The position numbers were made by a program, and so were the translations under genes. From Actinoallomurus purpureus (GTDB lineage: Bacteria > Actinomycetota > Actinomycetes > Streptosporangiales > Streptosporangiaceae), in the NCBI RefSeq assembly GCF_024055795.1, contig NZ_JAMXMY010000024.1:94616-158615 (forward strand): a stretch of 64,000 nt of DNA, in the 5' to 3' direction. Position 1 is the stretch's first letter; every line of letters starts with the position of its first letter. The notes beneath the pieces were generated by a model. That model did no database searches, was not told the origin of the DNA, and saw nothing but the letters and a program-made list of their open reading frames with translations. Of the stretch, positions 1 to 8,389 are shown in pieces.

Positions 1-94
1 CGTCACGGATCACCAGCAGGGTCCAGCGGTCGCCCACGATTTCGAGCGCCCGGGCGATCGAGCAGTTCTGGTCGTCGTACGTGCGGTTGAGCAC
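1..94 (-). CDS. HxlR-family transcriptional regulator, N-terminal part
   Basis: A gene enters from the left edge and only its first 31 codons lie in the window. From a GTG start it reads MLNRTYDDQNCSIARALE and continues IVGDRWTLLVIRD. The early cysteine in an NCSIARALE context followed by VGDRWTLL is the hallmark start of HxlR/MarR-like winged-helix regulators, in which that cysteine often senses redox state or electrophiles. The rest of the HTH and the C-terminus are outside the window, so the target is unknown. It is co-directional with the aldolase gene, whose stop lies 86 bases upstream of it. Confidence 0.75.
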   Translation of the reverse strand, partial: MLNRTYDDQNCSIARALEIVGDRWTLLVIRD

Positions 95-179
95 GTTTCC
101 AGCGTAGGCCGCAGGGTTTCGTCAAGCAACGCGGGGACGGCCGCGCCGTCCGGTCGTCCCCGCTCGTCGATCGCGGTGC

Positions 180-1202
180 TTACTTGATCTTGGTGCCCTG
201 CGACAGGAGGTGCTCGCACGCCTCCACGATGCGCGCGGCCATGCCCGCCTCGGCGGCCTTGCCGTACGCGCGCGGGTCGTAGGCCTTCTTGTTGCCGACC
301 TCGCCGTCGATCTTCAGGACGCCGTCGTAGTTCTTGAACATGTGGTCCGCGACCGGCCGGGTGAAGGCGTACTGCGTGTCGGTGTCGATGTTCATCTTCA
401 CGACGCCGTACGACACCGCCTCCCGGATCTCCTCCAGCGTGGAGCCGGAACCCCCGTGGAAGACCAGGTCGAAGGGCCTCTCCTTGCCGTAACGCTCGCC
501 GACGACGTCCTGGATCTCCTTCAGGACCTCCGGCCGCAGCTTCACGTGCCCCGGCTTGTAGACGCCGTGCACGTTGCCGAACGTCGCGGCGAGAAGGTAA
601 CGGCCCTTCTCGCCGAGGCCCACGGCCTCGATCGTGGCCAGGGCGTCCCCGGGCGTGGTGTACAGCTTCTCGTTGATCTCCCCGACGACGCCGTCCTCTT
701 CGCCGCCGACGACGCCGATCTCCATCTCCATGATGACGCGCGCCTTGGCGCACTCCTCGATGAGCTCCGCCGCGATCTGCAGGTTCTCCTCGAGGGGAAC
801 GGCCGAGCCGTCCCACATGTGCGACTGGAACAGCGGCTCCTCGCCGCGCGCCACCCGCTCCTGGGAGATCTTGATCAGCGGCTTCATGAAGCCGTCGAGC
901 TTGTCCTTCGGGCAGTGGTCGGTGTGCAGAGCGATCTGCACCGGGTACTTCTCGGCGACCACGCGCGCGTACTCCGCGAGCGCCGTCGCGCCCGTGACCA
1001 TGTCCTTCACCGTGGTGCCGGAGAGGAAGTCCGCACCTCCGGTCGAGACCTGGACGATCCCGTCGCTTTCGGCCTCGGCGAACCCGCGCAGGGCGGCGTT
1101 CAGCGTCTGGCTCGAGGTGACGTTGATCGCGGGGTAGGCGAAGCCCTGGCGCTTTGCCCGATCGAGCATCTCCGCGTATATCTCTGGGGTCGCGATGGGC
1201 AT
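180..1202 (-). CDS. fba: Class II fructose-bisphosphate aldolase
   Basis: 340 residues, full length for the zinc-dependent class II enzyme, which splits fructose 1,6-bisphosphate into DHAP and glyceraldehyde 3-phosphate in the cytosol (glycolysis and gluconeogenesis). Visible signatures: the HTDHCP block (metal and catalytic residues around H93-H96), the EIGVVGGEEDGV loop near 161-173, VHG near 212 and FHGGSGS near 249 for zinc ligands and phosphate binding, and NIDTDTQ near 271. I start at the ATG of MPIATPEIYA because a strong AGGAAGG lies five bases upstream; an in-frame GTG 33 bases earlier adds a non-family extension. The divergent DedA gene starts 115 bases upstream, so the two share a promoter region. 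Confidence 0.95.
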   Translation of the reverse strand: MPIATPEIYAEMLDRAKRQGFAYPAINVTSSQTLNAALRGFAEAESDGIVQVSTGGADFLSGTTVKDMVTGATALAEYARVVAEKYPVQIALHTDHCPKDKLDGFMKPLIKISQERVARGEEPLFQSHMWDGSAVPLEENLQIAAELIEECAKARVIMEMEIGVVGGEEDGVVGEINEKLYTTPGDALATIEAVGLGEKGRYLLAATFGNVHGVYKPGHVKLRPEVLKEIQDVVGERYGKERPFDLVFHGGSGSTLEEIREAVSYGVVKMNIDTDTQYAFTRPVADHMFKNYDGVLKIDGEVGNKKAYDPRAYGKAAEAGMAARIVEACEHLLSQGTKIK

Positions 1203-1317
1203 GGCTGTTCCTTCCTTGGGCGTGGCTCCCGGCACTGCTCCACTCCAGTATCTCGAAATCCCTGCCCGGCCCGGACCATGGCACGCCTACCGGTACTCTC
1301 GGCCCGTGGCCCTCGCC

Positions 1318-1995
1318 GTGAACATCATGGATCCTCAGTCCCTCATCGCGACGTTCGGACTCGTGGGAATCCTCGCCGTCATCTTCGCCGAGACCGGTCT
1401 GCTCGTCGGGTTCTTCCTGCCCGGTGACACGCTGCTGGTCACCGCGGGCGTCTTCACCACGACGACCGCCGCCAGCGCCGCTCACATCACGCCGCTGCCG
1501 CTCCCGGCCCTGCTGATCGGCGCGCCCGTGTGCGCGATCGCGGGCGCCCAGGTGGGGCACTTCCTCGGCGCGAAGTACGGGCGGAAACTCTTCGACCGGC
1601 CGAACTCCCGGCTCTTCCGGCAGGACCACGTCGAGAAGGCCGAGAACCTCTTCAACAAGTTCGGCCCCGCCAAGGCCGTCGTGCTGGCCCGCTTCGTCCC
1701 GGTCGTGCGCACCTTCCTCAACCCGCTCGCCGGCATGCTCGAGATGTCCGCGGGCCGGTTCTTCGTCTTCAACATGATCGGCGGCGTGCTCTGGACCGAG
1801 TCGATCGTCCTGCTCGGACGTTTCCTCGGTGACCGGGTGAAGGGGATCGACAAATTCATCCTTCCGGTCGTCGCCGTGGCCGTCCTCCTCTCGGTGATTC
1901 CGGTGATTCGCGAGGTGCTGAGGGGTCCGAAGAAGGCCGGTGAGACCGATGACCGCAAGAAGACGGCGATGCCATCTGGCCGTCACCGTCGCTGA
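1318..1995 (+). CDS. DedA family membrane protein
   Basis: About 225 residues with the DedA (VTT/SNARE-associated) layout: a hydrophobic start, the conserved motif FAETGLLVGFFLPGDTLL, a long amphipathic loop and FGPAKAVVLARFVPVVRTFLNPLAG, the family signature carrying the essential arginines. It ends with transmembrane stretches and a basic tail (KTAMPSGRHRR). DedA proteins act in undecaprenyl-phosphate or phospholipid flipping and in membrane homeostasis; which lipid this one handles cannot be read from sequence. I chose the GTG giving MNIMDPQSLIATFG; GTG 1306 and ATG 1327 are alternatives. It is divergent from fba. Confidence 0.88.
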   Translation: MNIMDPQSLIATFGLVGILAVIFAETGLLVGFFLPGDTLLVTAGVFTTTTAASAAHITPLPLPALLIGAPVCAIAGAQVGHFLGAKYGRKLFDRPNSRLFRQDHVEKAENLFNKFGPAKAVVLARFVPVVRTFLNPLAGMLEMSAGRFFVFNMIGGVLWTESIVLLGRFLGDRVKGIDKFILPVVAVAVLLSVIPVIREVLRGPKKAGETDDRKKTAMPSGRHRR

Positions 1996-2023
1996 CGGTC
2001 CCGGTTATCGCTAACCTCCCCCT

Positions 2024-2494
2024 GTGGGACGTCACCGATCAGACCCCATGGGTCTCGCACGCATAGCCATCGCGGTCCTCGCCGTCAGCCTGGCGTTGGG
2101 CCTCGTGATCCTTGGTGGCGTGTCGCTGTGGGGGGCGCTCGCCAAGGACGCGTCCAAGACCGCGTCATCCACGCCCGACCCTTCGGCCAGCGGCGCGGTC
2201 ACACCGAAGAAATCCGGCAAGTCCGGCACTGCGCCACCGAGTGTCCAGTCGGGCAACGAGATCGACGTCCAGTGCCTTGTGGCCCAGTGTCAGATCTACG
2301 TGGCCGGGCCCGGCGCCAACGACGTCATCGACAACCGCCCGCTCACCCATGGCGAGCGCCGGAAGTACAACGGCACCCGGCTGATCCTGCATGTCGACGA
2401 CGCGAGCACGGTCAGCGTCGTCGTCAACGGTCAGCAGCAGCCGAAGGCACGGCACGGACAGCAGCACACCTACAAGGCCCCGGCCCAGCAGTAA
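2024..2494 (+). CDS. Membrane-anchored protein with RodZ C-terminal-like (DUF4115-like) domain
   Basis: 156 residues: a basic start MGRHRSDP, one transmembrane helix (about 10-35), a Ser/Thr/Pro/Lys linker (about 40-75), then a small beta domain with VQCLVAQCQIYVAGPGAND and STVSVVVNG. A single-pass anchor with an exported beta-sandwich of this kind resembles the RodZ C-terminal domain; I call it by shape rather than by strong motif. A pair of cysteines in CLVAQC could form an extracytoplasmic disulfide. The GTG lies behind a TATCGCTAAC-like -10 region with almost no leader, so a leaderless transcript is possible; ATG 2048 is an alternative start. Confidence 0.6.
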   Translation: MGRHRSDPMGLARIAIAVLAVSLALGLVILGGVSLWGALAKDASKTASSTPDPSASGAVTPKKSGKSGTAPPSVQSGNEIDVQCLVAQCQIYVAGPGANDVIDNRPLTHGERRKYNGTRLILHVDDASTVSVVVNGQQQPKARHGQQHTYKAPAQQ

Positions 2495-2539
2495 GCGGAC
2501 GCGCCCGCCGCGCCGTGGCACGGTCCAGCGGGACGGCGA

Positions 2540-2715
2540 CGGCCGAACGGCAGGCCTGCGGCCCAGCGGCGACGGTCCGCCGGGTCTGCGACCGAGCGGC
2601 CGTCTGAGAGGTCCGCGGGCCGGCGACGGCCGGCCGGCGACTCCGCGGCCGAGCGCCGGCGTTCGAGGAGGTCTGCGGACGAGCGGCGGCGGTCCGGTAG
2701 ATCTGCGGCCCGCAC
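2540..2715. repeat. Degenerate GC-rich tandem repeat
   Basis: Non-coding stretch between two gene ends that repeats variants of GGTCTGCGGACGAGCGGC and CGGCGACGGTCC at roughly 25-35 base spacing. On either strand it translates to a low-complexity Arg/Gly/Pro reading (for example GLRPSGDGPPGLRPSGRL), and I do not regard it as protein-coding. It lies just beyond the stop of pyrE and may act as structured termination sequence. Confidence 0.45.
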
Positions 2716-2729
2716 GCCTCTCGGGGCGG

Positions 2730-3266
2730 TCAGCCGAGGCCGAGGTCGTCCAGGGTGAACACCGAGCGGTACTCCAGCCCCGCCTCGGCGATGCGGGGCC
2801 CGGCTCCCCGCTCCACGATGGTGGCCACGCCGACGACGTCGGCACCGGCCTCACGGAGCGCCTCGACCGCGGTCAGCACCGAGCCCCCGGTCGTGGAGGT
2901 GTCCTCCACGGCGAGCACCCGGCGCCCGGCGACGTCGGGCCCTTCGACACGCCGCTGCAGCCCGTGGGCCTTGCCCGTCTTGCGCACGACGAACGCGTCG
3001 AGGTGACTGCCGCGCGCGGCGGCGGCGTGCAGCATCGCGGTGGCGACCGGATCGGCGCCGAGCGTCAGCCCGCCGACGGCCTCGTAGCCGAGGTCCTCGG
3101 TGAGGTCGAGCATCGCCCGCCCGACGATCGGCGCGGCACGCCCGTCGAGGGTCACGCGGCGCAGATCGACGTAGAAGTCGGCCTCCTGCCCGGACGACAG
3201 GACCACCTTGCCGTGGACCACGGCCTTGCTCTTGATCTCGGCCAGGAGATCGTCGCGATCCGTCAT
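2730..3266 (-). CDS. pyrE: Orotate phosphoribosyltransferase
   Basis: 178 residues. Catalyses orotate plus PRPP to OMP in de novo pyrimidine synthesis. The PRPP-binding motif VLAVEDTSTTGGS is intact near residues 118-130, and the family blocks SSGQEADFYVDLRRVTLDG (N-terminal) and VVRKTGKAHG are present. It starts at ATG 3266; the next gene upstream, on the other strand, starts at 3285, so only 18 bases separate the two start codons and their promoters must overlap coding sequence or give leaderless transcripts. No other pyr gene is in the window. Confidence 0.95.
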   Translation of the reverse strand: MTDRDDLLAEIKSKAVVHGKVVLSSGQEADFYVDLRRVTLDGRAAPIVGRAMLDLTEDLGYEAVGGLTLGADPVATAMLHAAAARGSHLDAFVVRKTGKAHGLQRRVEGPDVAGRRVLAVEDTSTTGGSVLTAVEALREAGADVVGVATIVERGAGPRIAEAGLEYRSVFTLDDLGLG

Positions 3267-3284
3267 GGGGGAAACTCTATCGAC

Positions 3285-3932
3285 ATGACACCCGGCACCC
3301 TCGTCCTGCTGCACAGTCCGCTGACCACCGCGTCCGCCTGGGGAACCCTGCCGGAGGCCCTCGGCCCGTACGACGTCGTGGTGCCGGAGATCACCGACGA
3401 CGACCGGCCGCCGTACGCCGGCCGTTACGTCGCCCGCGCGGCGCTGGAGATCACCAGGGCGGGCGTGCGGCCGCCCGTCGTCCTGGTCGGCCACGGGGGA
3501 GCCGGCCCGCTGCTCCCGCCGATCGGCGCGGCCCAGCGCGCGGCGCATCGCCTCGTCGGCGGGTACGTCTTCGTCGACGCGGAGCTGCCGCCGCCGGCGG
3601 GGGCGAGCCGCCTGGACCAGGCGGGCGCGTTCGGCGCGGAGTTCGCCGCGTCGCTGAAGGCAGGTGGGCGGTTCCCCGACGAGGAGCCGCCCGCCGGCGT
3701 GACCGCGCGCCCGCGCGACGAGGGCTTCTTCACCGAGCCGCTGCCGATGCCGCAGGACTGGCCCGACGCGCCCTGCGGATACCTTCGCACGTCGGCGGCG
3801 TACGAGAGACAGGCCGCGCAGGCCCGGCTGCGTGGCTGGACCGTCGCCGCGAACGACGGCGGGCACTTCGCCGCCGTCGCCGATCCGGCCGCGACGGTGC
3901 ACGCGCTCACCGCGCTGATCGCCGCCCTCTGA
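3285..3932 (+). CDS. Alpha/beta-hydrolase fold protein lacking the nucleophile serine
   Basis: 215 residues beginning directly with the hydrolase strand TLVLLHSPLTTASAWGTL. The nucleophile-elbow position reads VVLVGHGGAGPLLPPIG, where relatives have GHSGAGPLLP, so the serine is replaced by glycine (GGG codon). The terminal histidine (NDGGHFAAVADPA) and the mid-domain QDWPDAPCGYLRTS segment are kept. Without the serine, ordinary esterase chemistry is not expected; the protein may be a binder or a non-hydrolytic member. It is divergent from pyrE with an 18-base gap. Fold call is firm; activity is unknown. Confidence 0.75.
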   Translation: MTPGTLVLLHSPLTTASAWGTLPEALGPYDVVVPEITDDDRPPYAGRYVARAALEITRAGVRPPVVLVGHGGAGPLLPPIGAAQRAAHRLVGGYVFVDAELPPPAGASRLDQAGAFGAEFAASLKAGGRFPDEEPPAGVTARPRDEGFFTEPLPMPQDWPDAPCGYLRTSAAYERQAAQARLRGWTVAANDGGHFAAVADPAATVHALTALIAAL

Positions 3933-4336
3933 GCCCGCGACACACCAGAGGCACAGTGCCGGTCGGCTGTCCCGGAGGCATGATCATTATGTCCGCTGGG
4001 GGAGGCCGGCGGGATATTCCCCACGCATGAAGCGGGTGGTACCGTCGCCCATCGGGCACCTGACCTTGACGGTCTTCCCAAGTCAGCGGTGACGCGGCGC
4101 TCCCCGTCATACAGTGGCGAGCGACGGAGTCAACGGTGACACGCGGGAGGAGTGACGTCACCCGGGTGCGGAAAGCGGCATTTGCCTCATAATCTCGAGG
4201 AGCAGCCAATCACTGGATCGGCCCACGCCGACGGCGGACTTCACTACGCTGTGGTTCCCGAGGTCGCTCGCCGGCTCGAAAGCTCACCCGTGGGTCACTG
4301 ATAAGGGTCTCGTGCCGAGAAAGGGGGCGGTGTCGC
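3933..4336. other. Intergenic region, no gene recognised
   Basis: About 400 bases between the hydrolase stop and the NYN gene. Small open frames here have no recognisable start signals or family motifs. The last 80 bases must hold the promoter of the NYN gene, whose GTG follows a purine-rich GAAAGGGGGCGG. I see no riboswitch I can name and no terminator with a T-tract. Confidence 0.5.
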
Positions 4337-5503
4337 GTGGATCGCTGTGCGCTGTTCGTAGATGCCGGCTATCTGCTGGCGGACGGCGCGATGGCGGTGC
4401 ACGGAACCCGCCGTCGCGAAGCGGTGTCGTGGGATTTCGGGGGCATCCTTCAGCTCCTCGGCAACCTCGCTCGCGAGCGCACCGGTCTGCCGCTGCTGCG
4501 CTGCTACTGGTACGAGGCGACCGTCGAGGGTCGCCGTACACCGGAGCACGACGGGCTGGCCGATCTGCCGGGCATCAAGCTGCGGCTCTCCCGGATCCGC
4601 CCGGGCCGCCGCGAGGGCGTCGACACCGAGATCCACCGTGACCTGATGACGCTCGCCCGCAACGGCGGGGTCGCCGACGCCGTCATCGTCAGTGGCGACG
4701 AGGACCTCGCCCAGGTGATCGCCGACGCGCAGGACCTCGGCGTGCGCGTCACCGTCGTGCACGTGGCCGTCGACGGCAACTGGACGATCTCTCGTGTGCT
4801 CCGGCAGGAGTGCGACGACCTCATCGAGATCGGCTCCGGTCACCTCCGGCCGTACGTCAACCTGCTGACCGGCGCGGGCACCTCGGCTTCACCGCTGTCC
4901 AACGGCCAGTCCAACGGTTCGAGCACCGCGCTCGCCCCGCTGCGGCCGTCGACGCAGCACGGCGCCGCGCCGCCCAGCACGCCCATCACCCCGTCTCCGT
5001 CGCCGTCGCCGCAGCTCGGCCCCTCCACGAACACCACCTCGTCCGGCCTCGGCCGCCACTCCGGCGCCGGTCAGTCGGTCACACCGACTCCGCCGCTGCG
5101 CTCGGTTCCCACGCACTCGGCCCCGACGCCGTCGGTGTCGCCGCCGAGCCCGTCGCCGCCCGCGAACGCGACCGGTCCGCAGTACCCTCAGCAGCCCGTC
5201 GGCCCGTACACCGGCCCGCAGCAGATCACGCCGACCCCGGTCCATCAGTCGACGCCGACGCTGGCCGACGCCGTGAAGGCGGCGCACAAGGAGGGGCAGG
5301 ACTTCGGCGAGTCGGTCGCCCGTGACGCCCCCGCCCTGTGGCTGGAGGCCGTGCTGGCGCGCAAGCCGCGGATGCCCTCGGACCTGGAGGCACGGCTGCT
5401 GCAGGGTTCGTCGCTGCCGATCGACTTCCTGCTGCACGACGAGGTGCGTCACGCGCTGCGACGCGGCTTCTGGGACGCGCTGGAACGCTCGCGGCGCAGC
5501 TGA
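4337..5503 (+). CDS. NYN-domain (PIN-like) ribonuclease-type protein
   Basis: 388 residues from a GTG start. Residues 1-165 form a NYN/PIN-like domain with the acidic active-site motifs FVDAGYL (7-13), EGVDTEIHRDLMTLA (about 95-110) and VSGDEDL (about 119-125), as expected for a metal-dependent RNase fold. A long Ser/Thr/Pro-rich linker (about 175-310) is probably disordered and is followed by a conserved-looking helical tail (LADAVKAAHKEGQDFGESVARDAPA and onward) that may bind a partner. RNA processing or decay is the likely role by family; the substrate is unknown. A TPR protein gene follows in the same direction 115 bases downstream. Confidence 0.82.
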   Translation: MDRCALFVDAGYLLADGAMAVHGTRRREAVSWDFGGILQLLGNLARERTGLPLLRCYWYEATVEGRRTPEHDGLADLPGIKLRLSRIRPGRREGVDTEIHRDLMTLARNGGVADAVIVSGDEDLAQVIADAQDLGVRVTVVHVAVDGNWTISRVLRQECDDLIEIGSGHLRPYVNLLTGAGTSASPLSNGQSNGSSTALAPLRPSTQHGAAPPSTPITPSPSPSPQLGPSTNTTSSGLGRHSGAGQSVTPTPPLRSVPTHSAPTPSVSPPSPSPPANATGPQYPQQPVGPYTGPQQITPTPVHQSTPTLADAVKAAHKEGQDFGESVARDAPALWLEAVLARKPRMPSDLEARLLQGSSLPIDFLLHDEVRHALRRGFWDALERSRRS

Positions 5504-5618
5504 TCGCGGTAACGTCTCTACCGGGCCGGGCCGCTCCGGTCGGCTTCTGGTCGGGCGATCATCCCAAATGACCAGATTCGCAGCAGGTACGCCGGGTAGC
5601 GTCTAGAAGGTGACGCAT

Positions 5619-6185
5619 GTGACCGAAGACGATCTCGATGACCTCGAGTTCGAGACTCTCCGCACCGGTGACCATGCCGCTGCGGCGACACGGTTCGTCC
5701 AGTTGGCCGATACGGTCTCAGGCGGTGTTTCCCGCGCCAGCCTGTTGCTGCGTGCCGGTGAACAGTGGCAGCACGCGGGGGACCACGAGAGAGCGGCGGA
5801 GGCGTACAGCGGCGCGCTGGACGACGGCGGGGAGGCCTACGGCGATCCGCGCATCTATCTCGCGGGTGCCCTGTTCGAGCTGGATCGCGCCGACGAGGCG
5901 CGGGCACTGATCGACCAGGTGCGGGCCGACGCGTCGAAGGACCCCGAGATCTTCCGCGCGGTCGCCGAGTTGCTGCACGAGCAGGGCGACCTGGTCGGCG
6001 CGCACGACTGGTCCACCGAGGGCGCCGATATCGCCCGGTCGTCCGACCCGGACGCCCTCGAGGGCCTGCTGCGGATCCGGTATCGCTGCCGCCTCGACCT
6101 CGGCCGCCCCGAGGACGACTACGACGCGCTCCTCGACGACCTGCTGAAGAAGACCGACGAGGCCCCGGACCAGCAGTTCTACTGA
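5619..6185 (+). CDS. Small tetratricopeptide-repeat protein
   Basis: 188 residues from GTG 5619 (GTG 5610 is equally possible and adds three residues). The sequence is alternating helical pairs with the TPR pattern, for example LLLRAGEQWQHAGDHERAAEAYSGALDDGG, IYLAGALFELDRADEARALIDQV and IFRAVAELLHEQGDLVGAHDW. It is acidic at both ends (TEDDLDDLEFE; DDLLKKTDEAPDQ). TPR proteins are scaffolds; position after the NYN gene suggests, but does not prove, a shared function in RNA metabolism. No signal peptide. Confidence 0.8.
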   Translation: MTEDDLDDLEFETLRTGDHAAAATRFVQLADTVSGGVSRASLLLRAGEQWQHAGDHERAAEAYSGALDDGGEAYGDPRIYLAGALFELDRADEARALIDQVRADASKDPEIFRAVAELLHEQGDLVGAHDWSTEGADIARSSDPDALEGLLRIRYRCRLDLGRPEDDYDALLDDLLKKTDEAPDQQFY

Positions 6186-6280
6186 CACCGCTGGGTCAGG
6201 AGACCACGGCGCGGCCGTCGTGGATCGAGGCAGCCGGGGCGTGACCGTCGGAGGCAGGAGCGCGGGGCGGCCGTCGGAGG

Positions 6281-7852
6281 TCAGGACAGCGGGGCGCGGC
6301 CGAGCTCGCGGAACCGGTCCTCGGCGTCAGCGGCCTCCCACCGTACCGAGGCCGTCCGCCCATCGACGTGCACGGTCGCGAGCGCGTTGTCGAACCAGGG
6401 CCCGTCGGTGACCCGCCATCTCAGCGGCGGCCTGCGTACCCCTGCCAGCCGGGCCACCGCCCGGGCGGGCAGGCCGCCGACGTCACGGCAGGCCACCTGG
6501 TTGGCCCGCTTGAACGGGCCCGTCAGGGGATTGCGCAGCGGCGAGCAGACGACCTGGGAGATCGGCGTACGGGTTCCGCGCACTCGCGCCAGGTAGGAGT
6601 AGTGGACGTCGCCGGAGAGCAGCGTGATGCTCGCCGGCGGGCGCGGGCCGTTCGCGACCTCGAGCAGGATGTCCGCCACCGCCCGGAACGACGCGTCGAA
6701 CGCCGCCCAGTGCTCCAGATCGAGGGTCTGCCGGAGCCGCTCCCCGAACCCGGCCGCCCGCCGTCCCCACGCGCCGCCCGCGACGGCCTCGTTCCACGCC
6801 TCCATGTGGTGGATCGCCCCGGGCAGCAGGAACGGCAGGGACGTCGCGACGATGAGATGGTCGACGTCGGCGCGGCACTGCTCGCCGAACCACGCGAGCT
6901 CCGCGTCGTCGAGCATCGCCCGCCGGCCCTCCTCCAGCACGCGCCCGCACCGGCTGTCCAGGACGACGATCCGCGTCCGCCCGTGTCCATGTACGTAGCT
7001 CCAGCGGAACCCGCCGGGTTCCCGGTCCGCCCGCTCGGCGAACTCGTCGACGACCTTCCCCGCGTCCCCGACCGCCGCGAGCACCGCCTGGTAGACCGGG
7101 TCGGCGGCGCGCTCCACCGGTGACAGGTTCCCGAGGTGCTGGTAGATCCAGTACGCGCCGAGCCCGGCGGTGATCCGCCGCTCCCACCAGGGATGGGCCC
7201 GCATCTCCCGCCGCCACGCCTCGGAGGTGTTCCAGTCGTCGCGGATGTCGTGGTCGTCGAAGACCATCGAGCTGGGCACCGTGGCCAGCAGCCACCGCAC
7301 CGCCGGATCCGTCCCCCAGGCCAGCCGGTAGAGGTGGGCGTACTCCTCGAAGTCGGCGATCTCGGCGTACGGCGGCGCGTCGATGTCACGCCGCGCCGTG
7401 ATGAACTCCCGTACCTCCGGCGTCGTCTCGTCGGCGTACACCTGGTCGCCGATCAGCAGCAGCTCATCGGGCGGATCGTCGCCTGCCAGGAGCCGCCGCG
7501 CGCACACCGCCAGCGCGTCGACGCCGTGCGTGGCCTCCGAGGCCGGCGCGACCCGGCAGGACCCGACGGCGAACCGCCGCGCCCCGCCGGGCGTACGGGT
7601 GCGGATGGGGCCGGGCGGCGCCCCGGGCTCCGGCCAGACCCGCTCGCCGTCGAGTAGCACGTCGTACGGGGTGTCGGAGCCGGGCTCCAGGCCGTCGACG
7701 TCCACGAGCGCATAGTGGTGCCCGTGGACCGTGAACGTCCGGCTTACGGCGTCCAGGACGCGGACCTCGCACGGCTGATCGGTCTCCACCCAGACCGTCG
7801 CCGTACGGGCACCGACGTGGCGCAGCAACGGCCCGAGGATGAGTCGTGTCAT
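6281..7852 (-). CDS. PhoD-like alkaline phosphatase (metallophosphoesterase)
   Basis: 523 residues. An N-terminal fibronectin/PhoD_N-like beta domain (about 1-95) precedes the PhoD catalytic domain with the metal motifs FAVGSCR, LLIGDQVYADE, MVFDDHDIRDDWN and LLSGDVHYSYLAR. Members hydrolyse phosphomonoesters or diesters using calcium and iron. Unlike classic Tat-exported PhoD there is no twin-arginine signal peptide at the N-terminus (MTRLILGPLLRHVGART), so this version is probably cytoplasmic. It stands alone between two convergent or unrelated genes. Confidence 0.88.
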   Translation of the reverse strand: MTRLILGPLLRHVGARTATVWVETDQPCEVRVLDAVSRTFTVHGHHYALVDVDGLEPGSDTPYDVLLDGERVWPEPGAPPGPIRTRTPGGARRFAVGSCRVAPASEATHGVDALAVCARRLLAGDDPPDELLLIGDQVYADETTPEVREFITARRDIDAPPYAEIADFEEYAHLYRLAWGTDPAVRWLLATVPSSMVFDDHDIRDDWNTSEAWRREMRAHPWWERRITAGLGAYWIYQHLGNLSPVERAADPVYQAVLAAVGDAGKVVDEFAERADREPGGFRWSYVHGHGRTRIVVLDSRCGRVLEEGRRAMLDDAELAWFGEQCRADVDHLIVATSLPFLLPGAIHHMEAWNEAVAGGAWGRRAAGFGERLRQTLDLEHWAAFDASFRAVADILLEVANGPRPPASITLLSGDVHYSYLARVRGTRTPISQVVCSPLRNPLTGPFKRANQVACRDVGGLPARAVARLAGVRRPPLRWRVTDGPWFDNALATVHVDGRTASVRWEAADAEDRFRELGRAPLS

Positions 7853-8284
7853 GATCTAACGGACTACCGCGCCGAGGCAGACCCTGTCCACCGAAGTCGC
7901 AATCCATGGTGATGTGCGCGGGGTCCGACCGAGTCGGCTACCCACGGTCAGCGACACCGGGGGTTGGAGGCTCCGGTCGGGAAAGCCATTCTGTCCAGCG
8001 TTCCAGCGCCGCGCTGAGCCGGCCGTGGACCGCGACCGTCAGGTCATGCCGAAGTCGACATCGCCGAGTTCATACTGTGATCGGCCCCTCACGCGAGCTT
8101 GGCCACCGGGGACATGGTCACCCTGGTCGGCCGGTTCGGGATCCATGCGGCGCGCACCGCTGGTCAAGCAGGTCGGCCCGGTACGGCCGTACAAATAGCC
8201 GGGACTGCATGAGTGCATTTCAGGTGCACCGATGGCCGCTGCCGGCGTCTGCGGACCTCCCGAAAGCATCGGTTATGCCTCTCT
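7853..8284. other. Long non-coding region upstream of the chitinase gene
   Basis: About 430 bases with no convincing gene on either strand; open frames here lack start signals and family motifs. It is less GC-rich toward the chitinase start. It presumably holds promoters for the divergent phosphatase and chitinase genes. Confidence 0.45.
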
Positions 8285-8303
8285 TAAGGATCACCTAAGG
8301 ATC
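8285..8303 (+). promoter_or_regulatory. Direct repeat TAAGGATC, one helical turn apart, upstream of chitinase
   Basis: Two exact copies of TAAGGATC start at 8285 and 8296, eleven bases apart, within an AT-rich stretch about 90 bases upstream of the chitinase ATG. Same-face direct repeats of this kind are typical of binding sites for response regulators or activators. The DasR-type palindrome common to chitinase genes of Streptomyces is not seen here. Inference only. Confidence 0.35.
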
Positions 8304-8389
8304 TTGCTTAGTTCGGGTCGCTATAACTGTTAAGCCACACAAAAGGGTGTGCCAGGAATTGCCTCGGACCCGAAATTAGGACATGCACG

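Noticed and set aside
3933..4336. Possible riboswitch in the 400-base leader of the NYN gene
   Set aside because: I could not match any known riboswitch core; no terminator or conserved loop is evident.
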